A stretch of DNA of 5,524 bases from Actinomycetota bacterium. GTDB lineage: Bacteria; Actinomycetota; Thermoleophilia; Gaiellales; Gaiellaceae. The position numbers and the translations under genes are program-made. The notes under the pieces were generated by a model. The model ran no database searches, was not told the origin of the DNA, and saw nothing but the letters and a program-made list of their open reading frames with translations. Positions 5,077-5,524 of this stretch are shown here, piece after piece (position 1 is the stretch's first letter; each line of letters opens with the position of its first letter). The stretch spans positions 1-5,524 of the forward strand of contig VAXK01000245.1 in the NCBI GenBank assembly GCA_005885565.1, written 5' to 3'.

Positions 5077-5524
5077 GCGCGCGCGGCGGCGAGCTGCCCG
5101 CAGGCGGCCTCGATGTCCCGGCCGCGGGTCAGGCGCACGGTCGCCGGGAGGCCGTGATCCTGGAGGGCGCGCCGGAAGGCGGCGATCGCCTTCCGCGACG
5201 AGCCCTCGAACCTGCCTGTCGGGTTGTACGGGATCAGGTTGACCTTGAAGAAGCGCGGATTCAGCAGCCTCGCGAGCTCTTGCGCCTGCTCGTACCGGTC
5301 GTTCACGCCCGCCAGCATCACGTACTCGACGAAGACCTTGCGGCGGCGCAGGGCGAAGTACTTCGTGCACTGGTGCACGAGCTCGGCGAGGGGGTAGCGC
5401 GCGTTCACGGGCATCAGCTCGCTACGCAGCTCGTCGGTCGGCGCGTGGAGCGAGAGCGCGAGCCGCACGGGCTCCTCGACCTCGTCGACGAAGCGGCGCA
5501 TCCCCGGGAGCCAGCCGACGGTCG
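5073..5524 (-). CDS. rlmN: Dual-specificity RNA methyltransferase RlmN, C-terminal part
   Basis: RlmN is a radical-SAM enzyme that methylates C2 of A2503 in 23S rRNA and, in many bacteria, A37 of some tRNAs, supporting translational fidelity. About 149 C-terminal residues are visible. TVGWLPGMRRF continues from the window edge, then LALSLHAPTDELRSELMPVN, RYPLAELV, KVFVEYVMLAGVNDRYEQA, FKVNLIPYNPTGRF and VRLTRGRDIEAACGQLAAARA. The Cys in ACGQL (codon 5100-5102) is the methyl-carrying cysteine equivalent to E. coli Cys355. The CxxxCxxC iron-sulfur motif and N-terminal domain lie beyond 5524. The internal ATG at 5501 is a conserved Met within the domain and not a start. RlmN is preferred over Cfr because of the housekeeping-like ending and overall match. 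Confidence 0.95.
   Translation of the reverse strand, partial: TVGWLPGMRRFVDEVEEPVRLALSLHAPTDELRSELMPVNARYPLAELVHQCTKYFALRRRKVFVEYVMLAGVNDRYEQAQELARLLNPRFFKVNLIPYNPTGRFEGSSRKAIAAFRRALQDHGLPATVRLTRGRDIEAACGQLAAARA

Overview
The window is very GC-rich. The third codon position of the real genes is almost always G or C, and five of the six genes with a visible start use GTG (the sixth uses ATG). Together with an F420/FMN luciferase-type oxidoreductase and frequent 4-nt stop/start overlaps (GTGA), this suggests a high-GC actinobacterium. A deep-branching Thermoleophilia-like lineage is my guess from the general look of the proteins, not something shown here. No rRNA, tRNA, CRISPR array, IS element or phage gene is visible.

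Left part (1-2327, plus strand): the end of a surface-polysaccharide or glycan gene cluster. It holds the C-terminal part of a CgeB-like glycosyltransferase, a DegT/DnrJ/EryC1 sugar aminotransferase, and a PglD/NeuD-type hexapeptide-repeat acetyltransferase. The aminotransferase and acetyltransferase together would make an N-acetylated amino sugar nucleotide for the glycosyltransferase. This stretch is damaged. The glycosyltransferase carries one frameshift near 159. The aminotransferase carries a compensated pair of 1-nt indels (about 1168 and 1192), lacks an internal block that normally includes a family-wide motif, and has another 1-nt deletion near 1570 that cuts off its native C-terminus. 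With that last base restored, its stop overlaps the acetyltransferase start as GTGA, which supports the reconstruction.

Middle (2328-3673, plus strand): a purine-rich 54-nt leader, then msrB and msrA, overlapping by one base and encoding the two stereospecific methionine sulfoxide reductases. A free-standing single PAS-domain protein follows, possibly from a leaderless transcript.

Right part: a 175-nt spacer with at most a 39-codon hydrophobic ORF (3674-3848), then a luciferase-like oxidoreductase on plus (3849-4724). It converges with, and overlaps by 47 nt, a minus-strand pair: the C-terminal part of rlmN (23S rRNA/tRNA adenine-C2 methyltransferase, running off the right edge) and a gamma-glutamylcyclotransferase-like protein coupled to it by a GTGA overlap.

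I found no convincing new system. The points most worth checking are the damage limited to the left 1.7 kb, the putative leaderless PAS gene, and the rlmN/cyclotransferase coupling.
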